Shown piece by piece: positions 30,723 through 40,307 of a stretch of 64,000 nucleotides of DNA. A program made the position numbers and the translations under genes. The notes under the pieces were generated by a model, which was given only the letters and a program-made list of their open reading frames with translations, had not been told where the DNA came from and ran no database searches. Each line of letters opens with the position of its first letter. Position 1 is the stretch's first letter. The stretch is taken from positions 1 to 64,000 of the forward strand of contig JAHYJN010000012.1 of NCBI GenBank assembly GCA_019428905.1, written 5' to 3'. This DNA is from Candidatus Brevefilum sp. (GTDB lineage Bacteria; Chloroflexota; Anaerolineae; Anaerolineales; Anaerolineaceae).

Positions 30723-30763
30723 AAATGCGTAATGGGCCAGTTTCAGGCGCACATTACGCATTT
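30723..30763 (-). terminator. Intrinsic terminator downstream of gap
   Basis: Minus strand AAATGCGTAATG ... CATTACGCATTTTTTTT: 12-bp stem plus T tract, between gap and pgk. Confidence 0.88.
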
Positions 30764-30789
30764 ATTGATCTAATTTACGGACATCCCAC

Positions 30790-31821
30790 TTAGAGTGCCT
30801 TTGCCATCAGGGCGGCCAGGTCAGCTGTGCGGCAGGAGTAACCCCATTCATTGTCATACCAGGTGACGACCTTGACAAAGGTGCCATCCATCACGGTGGT
30901 CAACTGCCCATCGATAATGGATGAGAAAGCATTACCCTTGAGGTCCATTGAAACCAATGGCTCCATCGAGAAGTCGAGAATACCCTTCAACGCACCGTCG
31001 GCGGCAGCTTTGAACAGGCTGTTGAGCTCTTCAGCTGTGGTCGGTTTTTCAATCTCGGCCACAAAATCAACCACAGAGACGGTTGGGGTTGGTACCCGCA
31101 GTGAATAACCATCGAATTTACCCTTGAGATCCGGGATGACCAAGGCCAGGGCTTTAGCAGCGCCGGTGGTGGTGGGGATGATGTTCAGGGCAGCTGCCCG
31201 GGCACGGCGGGGGTCCTTGTGCGCCAGGTCAAGGATGCGCTGGTCATTGGTGTAAGAGTGGATGGTGGTCATCAGACCGCGCTTGATGGTGAAGTTATCA
31301 TGCACAACCTTGGCAGCCGGTGCCAGACAGTTGGTGGTGCAAGATGCATTTGAAACGATGTGATGTTTGGCAGAATCGTACCAACTATCGTTGACGCCTA
31401 AAACAATGGTGACATCCTCATTTTTGGCGGGTGCGGTGATGACCACTTTCTTCGCCCCACCGCCATCAATATGGGAATTCGCACCAGGTTTTTCTGGGGT
31501 ACCTTTGCCATCGCGGAACACGCCCGTTCCTTCGATCACAATATCAACGTTGAGATCTGACCAAGGAAGATTGTAGGGATTGCGCTCAGACATGACCTTA
31601 ATTACACCACCGTCGATCACCAAATCGCCATCCTTCACCTCAACGGTGCCGTCATACACACCATAATTTGAGTCATACTTGAACAGGTGGGCGTTTGTCT
31701 CTGCATCAAACAGGTCATTGATCGCCACAACTTCCAAGGTATCTGGGTGGCGCTCTTTGATCGCCTTCAATACCTGACGGCCGATTCGGCCGAAACCATT
31801 AATACCAACACGAGTTGCCAT
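30790..31821 (-). CDS. gap: Glyceraldehyde-3-phosphate dehydrogenase, type I
   Basis: [48 protein letters not shown]. Confidence 0.97.
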   Translation of the reverse strand: MATRVGINGFGRIGRQVLKAIKERHPDTLEVVAINDLFDAETNAHLFKYDSNYGVYDGTVEVKDGDLVIDGGVIKVMSERNPYNLPWSDLNVDIVIEGTGVFRDGKGTPEKPGANSHIDGGGAKKVVITAPAKNEDVTIVLGVNDSWYDSAKHHIVSNASCTTNCLAPAAKVVHDNFTIKRGLMTTIHSYTNDQRILDLAHKDPRRARAAALNIIPTTTGAAKALALVIPDLKGKFDGYSLRVPTPTVSVVDFVAEIEKPTTAEELNSLFKAAADGALKGILDFSMEPLVSMDLKGNAFSSIIDGQLTTVMDGTFVKVVTWYDNEWGYSCRTADLAALMAKAL

Positions 31822-31978
31822 ACTTTTTGCCTCCTTAACTAAGTTGTTTACCAGGTTTATTTTACCATCACTTGCCGAACTGTAAATACAATTGACGTAA
31901 TTAATTGCTCAGCCAATCCTACTGCTGAAGACTTGCATGCAGTGTAGTTACCAACTGACTTTATAAATAAGTTAAAGA

Positions 31979-33307
31979 CTAACTGTTTAAAGGACCGGTT
32001 CTCTCGTAGAACAAATCCATCACAGCTTTCGCCAGGCGTTTTGAGTCATGCCGCCAGGGGTGTTCTAGATCGATCAAGTCGGCACAATACACCGAAGTAT
32101 GATCGAGCAAGTCCATGTCCATCTTCACCCAGGAAATGTCCTGACCAAGGTCGCCTTCAAAATGATTATTGCAGATCACCAGGTCAAATAAGTCTTTCCC
32201 AACATGTTTTTCAACGGTTTGAACGTGGTCCAGGCAGTCAAAATTATCCGTTTCGCCCCGTTCAGTGGCGACATTGCAGATGAAAAATTTTAAGGCCTGG
32301 CTGGCACGGACCGCTTCAGCCAGGTCCCGCACCAGCAGGTTTGGCAGCAAGCTGGTAAACAAACTTCCCGGCCCGATGATGATCAGATCAGCACTTAACA
32401 CAGCCGAAATGGCAGGCGGGAACGCCGGCGTCGTGGCTGGGTCCAGCCACAAACGCTTGATCGAACCTTCCGTTTGACGGATTTGGCTTTCACCCGACAC
32501 ATTGTGAATATTTCCATCCGCATCCATCAGGTCTGCCAGCAGGCGGACATCGGTCAAGGTTGAGGGAAGCACCTGCCCATAAACGGCCAAAACCCGCCCT
32601 GATTCAGCAACAGCGGTTTCAAAACTGCCGGTGATCTCCGTCAGGGCAGTGATGAATAGGTTGCCCAGGGAATGTCCCTCCAAACCGGCACCGGATGCAA
32701 AGCGATACTGGAACACCTGCGATAGCAAATCCTCATTGTTGCTCAGCGCAGCCAGGCAGTGGCGGATATCCCCCGGTGGGAGGATGCCGACGTTCTTGCG
32801 CAGCTCACCTGACGACCCGCCGTCGTCGGCGACGGTCACAATGGCGGTAATGTTATGCGTGTACCCCTTGAGACCGCGCAACAGCGAGGCCAGCCCATGC
32901 CCTCCCCCCAGGACGACGATGCGCGGACCGCGATCGCGCCGCCTGAAGGACTCTAACGCTTCAATTAGAGGCTTGCCGGGCGGGAGGAAGGGTTCCAGCA
33001 GCGATCGATTTGACCCCCAAATGCCAATCATCACCATGATGACCCCTAATCCGCCAAAGATGATCACGCGGATCGGTCGGTCGAGGAAGCGCAGCGACAG
33101 CCATGCCAGGGCAGGCAGCCACCAGGTCTCTGGCGCATTGCGGTAGACATCCAGGATGATCAACGCCATACCCAAGCCCAACAGCGTGGTCCCCAGGAAC
33201 ACCAGCATCAACCAGCGCTTATACCCCAGCCCTGGCCGGAACCATTGAGATTCCCGCCGCAGGCTTTCCCACAGCCGGGATAAGAAATTTTGTTTTCGTT
33301 CTTGCAT
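31979..33307 (-). CDS. YvcK/CofD-like protein (gluconeogenesis factor family)
   Basis: RIVVLGGGHGLASLLRGLKGYTHNITAIVTVADDGGSSGELRKNVGILPPGDIRHCLAALS. ORF track extends to 33556, but the upstream part translates an intergenic repeat; start Met taken as MQERKQNF at 33307. Confidence 0.93.
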   Translation of the reverse strand: MQERKQNFLSRLWESLRRESQWFRPGLGYKRWLMLVFLGTTLLGLGMALIILDVYRNAPETWWLPALAWLSLRFLDRPIRVIIFGGLGVIMVMIGIWGSNRSLLEPFLPPGKPLIEALESFRRRDRGPRIVVLGGGHGLASLLRGLKGYTHNITAIVTVADDGGSSGELRKNVGILPPGDIRHCLAALSNNEDLLSQVFQYRFASGAGLEGHSLGNLFITALTEITGSFETAVAESGRVLAVYGQVLPSTLTDVRLLADLMDADGNIHNVSGESQIRQTEGSIKRLWLDPATTPAFPPAISAVLSADLIIIGPGSLFTSLLPNLLVRDLAEAVRASQALKFFICNVATERGETDNFDCLDHVQTVEKHVGKDLFDLVICNNHFEGDLGQDISWVKMDMDLLDHTSVYCADLIDLEHPWRHDSKRLAKAVMDLFYERTGPLNS

Positions 33308-33356
33308 GTTCCTGAAATGATAGCAGGGTTTGCGGCAGGCGTCAATGAGGAACAGA

Positions 33357-33482
33357 TGGTGAGTAGTGAGTAGTCCCACTCCGCTCCGCTTCGGGGAGGC
33401 TGTGCACTGAATGGTGAATGGTGAATAGTCCCACGCCACACCGCTTCGGGGAGGCTGTGCACTGAATGGTGAATGGTGAATG
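33357..33482. repeat. Intergenic composite repeat: two copies of ~60-bp unit with heptamer runs
   Basis: Two copies of 'ccac(t/g)cc..(c)cgcttcggggaggctgtgcactgaatggtgaatggtgaat'; flanking gagtagtgagtagt. Confidence 0.85.
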
Positions 33483-33840
33483 TGTGTACTGCGGTTGTTT
33501 TTCCGGACACTTTTTAATGGTTGTAAATTAGGTATCCAAAGCTTATCCAGAAACATGGGCTATCTCAACCTCTGATGGGGTCAATTTAACCAAAGCAGAA
33601 TGGATCTTCTCTGTCATGTCCTCGATCTCCATCCAGAAGACAACTCGTAACCACGATTTAGGACGGCACAGGGCCACCTAATACCTGATTCCTAATACCT
33701 GATCCCTAATACCTATTACCTATTACCTCATACCTAATACCTTCTCCGTGATATAATCCCAACTGCAGATGCGGTAGTCTGGCTGCTGTTGCCATCAAAG
33801 CCGCATAAACCAAAGACCGAAATTTAAGGAGGAACGAAGA

Positions 33841-35175
33841 TTGAAAACCTATCAACTGCCTGGCCCAAAGGCGCAGGCGATCATCAAACGCGATCAAGCG
33901 ATCATTTCACCTTCATACCCACGCGCCTATCCCTTTGTGATGGACCACGGCAAAGGCACCGAGGTGTGGGATGTCGACGGCAACCGCTTCTTAGATTTTG
34001 CGGCGGGAATCGCCGTGGTCGCCACCGGTCACAGCCACCCCCAGGTGGTCAAAGCCATCCAGGACCAGGCTGAAAAATTCATCCATGTCTCATCCGATTA
34101 TTACCACGAGACCTGGGTGCGGTTAGGTGAGAAGTTCGACGAAATCGCCCCGTTTGACGGCCCAACTGCCTCGTTTATGAGCAACTCTGGCACCGAAAGC
34201 GTAGAAGCCGCTATCAAGCTGGCCCGCTTCCATACCAAACGCCATGGGTTCATCAGCTTCCTGGGTGCCTTCCACGGCCGCACCGTCGGCTCGGTGACCC
34301 TGACTGCCAGTAAATCCCATTATAAAAGCGGTTTCGCACCGCTGATGAATGGTGTGGTACACGTCCCCTTTCCCGATCCATACCGTCCTCTACTGGCCAG
34401 GCGGGCAGGTGAAGGCTATGGGGAAGCCATAGTGCGCTACATCGAAGATGAAATCATGCAGCGCCTCCTCCCAGCTGACGAGGTCGCAGGCTTCGTAATC
34501 GAGCCGATCCAGGGTGAGGGCGGTTACATCGTCCCGCCGCCGGATTTCTTCCCCGCATTACGGGCGCTGTGCGACAAATACGACATCTTGCTGATCGCCG
34601 ACGAGGTGCAATCGGGCATGGGACGCACCGGCAAGTGGTGGGCGATCGAAAACTTCGGCGTGGAGCCGGATATCATCACCAGCGCCAAAGGGCTGGCATC
34701 GGGGATGCCCCTCGGGGCGATGATCACCCGCAAAGAGATCATGAGCTGGCCCAAAGGTTCCCATGGCAACACCTATGGCGGCAACCCGATCGCCTGTGCA
34801 GCCTCATTGGCGACCATCGACCTGATCGAAAAAACGTACATGAAAAACGTGCGGGATGTCGGTCCCTATACCCTGGACGCCTTGGCCGAAATCATGGCCA
34901 GGCACCCCAGCATTGGCGAGGTGCGCGGCATCGGGCTGATGATCGGCGTCGATTTTGTCCAGGATCGCGAATCTAAAACCCCGGCTGTCGACCTGCGCGA
35001 TGCGGTCGTCAACCTGGCCTTTGAACGCGGCCTGCTGACCCTCGGCTGCGGCCACAGCACCATCCGCATCTCACCGCCCCTTTCCACCACCCGTTCCGAA
35101 GTCGACGAAGCCCTGCTGATCTTCGAAGAAGCAATTTCACTGGCTGAAGCACAGTTCGGCGATATATATAAGTAA
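33841..35175 (+). CDS. Class III aminotransferase (acetylornithine / 4-aminobutyrate type)
   Basis: Starts TTG after AGGAGG; FMSNSGTESVEAAIKLAR; VIEPIQGEGGYIVPP; LLIADEVQSGMGRTGKWWAIE; ITSAKGLASGMPLGAMI. Confidence 0.93.
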   Translation: MKTYQLPGPKAQAIIKRDQAIISPSYPRAYPFVMDHGKGTEVWDVDGNRFLDFAAGIAVVATGHSHPQVVKAIQDQAEKFIHVSSDYYHETWVRLGEKFDEIAPFDGPTASFMSNSGTESVEAAIKLARFHTKRHGFISFLGAFHGRTVGSVTLTASKSHYKSGFAPLMNGVVHVPFPDPYRPLLARRAGEGYGEAIVRYIEDEIMQRLLPADEVAGFVIEPIQGEGGYIVPPPDFFPALRALCDKYDILLIADEVQSGMGRTGKWWAIENFGVEPDIITSAKGLASGMPLGAMITRKEIMSWPKGSHGNTYGGNPIACAASLATIDLIEKTYMKNVRDVGPYTLDALAEIMARHPSIGEVRGIGLMIGVDFVQDRESKTPAVDLRDAVVNLAFERGLLTLGCGHSTIRISPPLSTTRSEVDEALLIFEEAISLAEAQFGDIYK

Positions 35176-35304
35176 TCGATAACTACTCAGAGTTTAAGGT
35201 AATAGGGGGTTGTGGTGCGGCGGCTTCGCCGCCACATCACACCCCCCACCCTTCACCAGCATGGCTGCCTGAGACAATCCAGTCATCGGTTTGATCAAGG
35301 TTAG

Positions 35305-36336
35305 GTGCCAGACATGGCTAGAGATGATGGTCTTAAACAAGCAACCCTCTCCTGGCTGCTGCAAGAAGAACACCCAGGGGTGCGCTATCTCGCCCTACGG
35401 GACCTGCTCGATCTTGACCCAGCGGACCCGGAACTGCTCACAGCGCGTGCTCAAGCCCATCAGAACGGCCCCATCGCCCATATCCTGGCTGCCATGGTTG
35501 AACCGGGCTGGTGGGCTGAACCCGGCCCAGGCTATAACCCGAAATACCGCAGCACGGTATGGTCCCTCATCATGCTAGGCCAGCTGGGGGCCTCAGCACA
35601 GTTTGACGAACGCATCAAACGCGCCTGCAGCTACCTGTTGGACCACGCCCTGACCGAATTCGGCCAATTCAGCGCTTCGGGAACCCCCGGGGGCACCGCC
35701 GACTGCTTGCAGGGTAATTTGCTTTCAGCCCTGCTGGACCTGGGCTATGCTGACCCGCGCCTTGAAAAAGCCTTCGAGTGGATGGCGCGCAGCGTCACCG
35801 GTGAAGGTGTGGCCCCCATGGGAGAAAAAAACACCCCCATCCGCTACTATGCGGGAAAAATTGGCCCTAATTTCGCTTGCGGCGCCAATAATAAGCTTCC
35901 TTGTGCCTGGGGTGCGGTCAAAGTCATGCTGGCCTTCAGTAAGCTCCCCACAGCCAAACGCACGCCGTTGATCAATCAGGCCATCGAACAGGGGATTGAT
36001 TTCCTGTTGAGCGTTGACCCACTGGACGCTGCTTACCCTACCGGTTACAGTGCTAAACCCAGCGGCAATTGGTGGAAATTCGGCTTCCCGGTGTTCTATG
36101 TGACCGACCTGCTGCAAAACGTGGAAGCCCTGGTCCGCTTGGGCCTGGGAGCTGACCTACGCCTCACCCGCGCCCTGGCTTACATCGTGGAGAAGCAGGA
36201 CCAGGACGGCCGCTGGTCACTGGATTATGATTACACCGGCAAAACCTGGGTTGATTTTGGTCCCAAAAAGCAACCCAATAAATGGGTCACTTACCGCGCA
36301 GCCTGGGTGATAAAAAACGCTTATCACCCAGGCTAA
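35305..36336 (+). CDS. Hypothetical protein, prenyltransferase / squalene-cyclase-like alpha-toroid
   Basis: Repeated helical pattern ending VEKQDQDGRWSLDYDYTGKTWVDFG (QW-like). Confidence 0.5.
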   Translation: MPDMARDDGLKQATLSWLLQEEHPGVRYLALRDLLDLDPADPELLTARAQAHQNGPIAHILAAMVEPGWWAEPGPGYNPKYRSTVWSLIMLGQLGASAQFDERIKRACSYLLDHALTEFGQFSASGTPGGTADCLQGNLLSALLDLGYADPRLEKAFEWMARSVTGEGVAPMGEKNTPIRYYAGKIGPNFACGANNKLPCAWGAVKVMLAFSKLPTAKRTPLINQAIEQGIDFLLSVDPLDAAYPTGYSAKPSGNWWKFGFPVFYVTDLLQNVEALVRLGLGADLRLTRALAYIVEKQDQDGRWSLDYDYTGKTWVDFGPKKQPNKWVTYRAAWVIKNAYHPG

Positions 36337-36386
36337 CCCCTCGTCTATTCAATTTTCGCGAATACCTGTTTTCCCAGCCCTCTGGA

Positions 36387-37751
36387 TTATTTCGTGGGCG
36401 TTGGTGTCGGGGGCGGGTCCCACACCAGCAAGCTGGCAATCGGCCCGGTCAGGCTGGCATAGTTACCCCAGACCCAGCAATGCCCGGCACTGGTGGGGTT
36501 CTTGATCACCCAGTAGGTTCCAGCAGCGTTGCGCCCGATCACTTCAGCGATCTTCCCAATCCTTAAGATGGTGAGAATCTCATAAGCCTGCCCCGGACCC
36601 GTACGGCAGTTGGTATCAACCCTGACTTGCAGGGTGACCGAGGATGGGGTGGGTGTGGCGGGCGGGTCCCACACTGGCAGGTTGGCTGTCGATCCTGTCA
36701 GCTTGGCGTATTCACCCCACACCCAGCAGTGACCCGACCCTTCGGGATTTTCAATCACCCAGTAGTCAGCTGTCCCGTGCCGCCCGATCACATTCACCGT
36801 TTTACCAGGCTGCAGCACACTGACAATCTCGTAGGCTTTCCCTGGCCCCACCCGGCAGTTGGTGGGCACACTCACACTCAGCACGACACCCGTTGGCGTC
36901 GGTGTCACACCGGCGCTGGGCGTTGGTGCTGGTGGGGCTTCCCACACCGGCAGGCTGGCTGGCGAGCCGCTGAACTTAGCATACTCACCCCACACCCAGC
37001 AGTGACCGGATCCATCTGGATTTTCAACGACCCAGAAGTCTGCGCTGGCATGCCGGCCGATGACATTGACCGTCTTTCCAGGCCGCAGCACGCTGACGAT
37101 GTCGTATATCATCCCAGGTCCCACCCGGCAGTTGGTTGGCACGCTTACCTCAAGCACGACCTTCGTGGGTGTAGGCGTCAGACCAGCGATGGGTGTTGGG
37201 GTTGGTGGCGCAGCCCACACCGGCAGATCAGCCGTTTGACCGCTGACCCGGGCATAATTGCCCCATAACCAGCATGTGCCGGCCCCAGCCGGGTTCTGAA
37301 CGACCCAGTACGTGCCGCTAGCATTACGAGCGACCACTTCCACCTGTCGGCCAACTGGCAGGACGCTCACCCAGTCGTAAATCTTACCCGGACCGGTTCG
37401 GCAGTTGGTGGCCACGCTCACCTCTGCCAGGGGAACGGAGGATATAGCTGTGGCGGTGGGCAAAGGCATTTCGGTTGCGGTGGCTGTCGCAGTTGGTGTT
37501 AATGTAGGGGTTGCTTGTGGGGAGGGTTCTTCGATCGGCGCTTGTTCTTCGACGGTCGTCGGCATAGCTACCATCGTCTGCGTTACAATCACCTCAATTT
37601 GCTGTTGGACATCCAGGGTTTGGGCAATAAAGGTTTCCACCAGCTGTTCGAGACCCTCCTCTTGCTGCCCATCGGGGGGTGTGCTGCACGCGCTGATCAC
37701 CAGCAGGGGGATTACAACAAATGCTAACATCAAGAATTTATTGGTTTTCAT
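36387..37751 (-). CDS. Lipoprotein with four tandem SH3b-like domains
   Basis: Lipobox LLVISACS; four ~75-aa repeats of V.TNCR.GPG..Y.....L..G....V.GR......V..NP...G.CWVWG.YA...G..A.LPVW..P. Confidence 0.85.
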   Translation of the reverse strand: MKTNKFLMLAFVVIPLLVISACSTPPDGQQEEGLEQLVETFIAQTLDVQQQIEVIVTQTMVAMPTTVEEQAPIEEPSPQATPTLTPTATATATEMPLPTATAISSVPLAEVSVATNCRTGPGKIYDWVSVLPVGRQVEVVARNASGTYWVVQNPAGAGTCWLWGNYARVSGQTADLPVWAAPPTPTPIAGLTPTPTKVVLEVSVPTNCRVGPGMIYDIVSVLRPGKTVNVIGRHASADFWVVENPDGSGHCWVWGEYAKFSGSPASLPVWEAPPAPTPSAGVTPTPTGVVLSVSVPTNCRVGPGKAYEIVSVLQPGKTVNVIGRHGTADYWVIENPEGSGHCWVWGEYAKLTGSTANLPVWDPPATPTPSSVTLQVRVDTNCRTGPGQAYEILTILRIGKIAEVIGRNAAGTYWVIKNPTSAGHCWVWGNYASLTGPIASLLVWDPPPTPTPTK

Positions 37752-37858
37752 TTTGTCCTCTTTTTTTCTTTCATCGTAACGGCTCAGGAAGCACTTTTGC
37801 TGAAGGGTGCTCGCACTGAGTACTTACCTTTCATCTATTTCGGATCAATACACCCAGG

Positions 37859-38359
37859 TCACGGGACATACGGTGGCAAATCCAGTACCTGGCAAACACC
37901 TTCCTCCTCACAGTTGACACGCACCGTAAACACATCTACGGGTGGCATCTCCTCTTCGGTCGCGCCGCAGCAGGGTCCTAACACAAACCGGCTTCCATCC
38001 GGGTTGGCATACGCTACTTCAAACACCAGGATATCTTGAAGATCAGCATCGATGGCTGCCAGGCTTAATACCGGCAAGCAGATGAAACCGTTGAACTCGC
38101 ATGCTGCAGTCAGCAAACCCGACTTATCATCCGGGTCCATCCCCGGGTTAAAATATTCCAGCTCCTCATACGAACCCCCATACAGCTCAACAGCTTTTTC
38201 GTACTCACCCTGGCTGAGTAACGCGAAAAATTCCACCAAAGCCGCTTTCGCTTGAGACTCGTGCGTGATATTTTGACCACCTTCAGATGCAAACGGACCA
38301 ATATTGCATGCATTTAAGAAAATAATCAGTAAGAAAATTAATAATTGTCGTGGTTTCAT
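37859..38359 (-). CDS. Hypothetical lipoprotein
   Basis: Signal peptide with LIIFLNACN lipobox; coherent ORF. Confidence 0.55.
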   Translation of the reverse strand: MKPRQLLIFLLIIFLNACNIGPFASEGGQNITHESQAKAALVEFFALLSQGEYEKAVELYGGSYEELEYFNPGMDPDDKSGLLTAACEFNGFICLPVLSLAAIDADLQDILVFEVAYANPDGSRFVLGPCCGATEEEMPPVDVFTVRVNCEEEGVCQVLDLPPYVP

Positions 38360-38654
38360 CGGATCCTTATCAAGATCAAATTAATATCAAATTACCGAAC
38401 TTAGTTAATCAAATAGACGTAATTATTATGAAGAACGTTCCAATGAACCTATCATTGAATTGAATTGAACAGGGATCGGTAAAATCAAACCATTCCCAAT
38501 CTTAATCTAATAAACTCATAACATACAAGTCCAAATGACCCTCCTAATCCCTAATCCCTATTACCTATTACCTATTACCTATTACCCAACGAAGTCCCCG
38601 TAGCGTTAGCTGAGTGGGATACCTAATCACCTTCTTTTGCGTTAGAATTAACCT

Positions 38655-40196
38655 ATGCTACCTGACATCCGTGTACGCCAGCGCGATTACCTTTTGGAAA
38701 TTTCCCGTGCGTTGACCGAAGAACTCGACCTGGATAAACTGCTGAGCCGCATCCTCAAATATGCCATCGAAATGTTGGCTGGGCAGGCCGGCTTTATCGC
38801 ACTGAGCAACCAACAGGGACACTGGTCGCTGGCCGTGGCTAACGGCATCCCAGACGCTATCAAACGTTACCTGGACGCCTGGCTGGAAAAAATCCCTGCT
38901 ATCCAGGACCCAAAGGACATTGACCTGCCGGAACTCAACCGCCTGCTGCAGCAGATCAGTATGGGCAACCTGACTGCAGTGGGGCTGCCGCTCGTCGCCC
39001 AGAATGAAGTGATCGGCTTCATTTATATCTTCCGCAACTACCAGGGTGTGTTCTCAGCCAATGACCGCTCGCTGCTCTCCAGCTTTGCCAACCAGGCCGC
39101 CATCGCTGTGCGCAATGCCCGTTTGTATACCGAGATCAACCGCGAAAAACAGCGCATAGATGCCATGCTCAACTCCGCCGCGGATGGGATCCTGATCCTG
39201 CTCCCGGACCACGGCATCGAACGCACCAACGCCGCCTTTGCGCGTATGTATGGCCGGACCCAGGCTGAACTCCAAGCCCTCAAACACGGCGACGTGATCA
39301 AATGGGTCAAACCGCCCAACGGCATCACCCTCGAAAAAGCTGAGGCCGGCGGCTGGCCCCTTTCCCCTGAAGCCCACCTGTATGTGGAAGGCGACCTAGC
39401 CCGCCCAGACGGCCAACCGCCTCTGCCGGTGGGGATCACCTATGCCCCGCTGCTCTCGACCGAAGGTACCCTGATCAGCACCATCGCCACCGTGCGCGAT
39501 ATCACCCACTTCAGGCAGGCTGATGAGCTAAAAAGCGAGTTTGTGAGCATCATCAGCCATGAGCTTAAAACGCCCGTGGCCCTGATCAAGGGCTATGTCA
39601 GCACCCTGCGCCGGGACGACGTGGAATGGGATTGCAATGTGATGGACAACAGCCTCGAAGTGATCGAAGAGGAAGCTGACCGCCTGACCGGGTTGATCGA
39701 AAACATGCTGGATGCCACCCGCCTGCAAATGAACAGCATGCAGCTTAAAAAAGCGGATGTCGACCTGCACAAGCTGGTTAAACGACTGGCTGAACGCTTC
39801 CAGGTGCAAACGGAAACCCATCAGATCCTGAACGAGATCCCTGAGGACTTCCCAATTGTGATGGCTGATGAACCGCGGGTCGAACAGGTCGTCAGTAATT
39901 TGATCTCCAACGCGATTAAATATGCCCCCAGTGGGGATATTCGTCTCACCGGGCAAACGCTGTCCGACCTGGTCGTGATCTGCGTGGCGGATGAAGGGCC
40001 GGGAATAGCGGCCGGGGACCTGCCCCACATCTTTGACCGCTTTTACCGGGCACAGGAGACCAGCCGCAAGACCAAAGGCGCCGGTCTGGGGCTGTACCTG
40101 GCGCGCGCCATCGTTGAAGCGCATAGCGGACGCATGTGGGCGGATGCCAAGCAGGATCAAGGCGCCCGGATCTGTTTTTCGCTCCCCCGGGACTGA
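38655..40196 (+). CDS. Sensor histidine kinase with GAF and PAS domains
   Basis: FVSIISHELKTPVALIKGYVSTL (H box); NLISNAIKYAP (N box); VADEGPGI; GAGLGLYLARAIVEAHSG. Confidence 0.93.
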   Translation: MLPDIRVRQRDYLLEISRALTEELDLDKLLSRILKYAIEMLAGQAGFIALSNQQGHWSLAVANGIPDAIKRYLDAWLEKIPAIQDPKDIDLPELNRLLQQISMGNLTAVGLPLVAQNEVIGFIYIFRNYQGVFSANDRSLLSSFANQAAIAVRNARLYTEINREKQRIDAMLNSAADGILILLPDHGIERTNAAFARMYGRTQAELQALKHGDVIKWVKPPNGITLEKAEAGGWPLSPEAHLYVEGDLARPDGQPPLPVGITYAPLLSTEGTLISTIATVRDITHFRQADELKSEFVSIISHELKTPVALIKGYVSTLRRDDVEWDCNVMDNSLEVIEEEADRLTGLIENMLDATRLQMNSMQLKKADVDLHKLVKRLAERFQVQTETHQILNEIPEDFPIVMADEPRVEQVVSNLISNAIKYAPSGDIRLTGQTLSDLVVICVADEGPGIAAGDLPHIFDRFYRAQETSRKTKGAGLGLYLARAIVEAHSGRMWADAKQDQGARICFSLPRD

Positions 40197-40307
40197 GGAC
40201 CAGGTTGACCTTGCCCCATCAGCATCCTGACCAGGTGTGATCTAATCACCTGGTTCGCCACAAGAAACAATTTAACAGTTAGAACCCATAGAGAGGAAAA
40301 TACCACC

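Noticed and set aside
33308-33556. N-terminal extension of the YvcK-like ORF
   Set aside because: Translates the intergenic composite repeat; family start is consistent with ATG at 33307.
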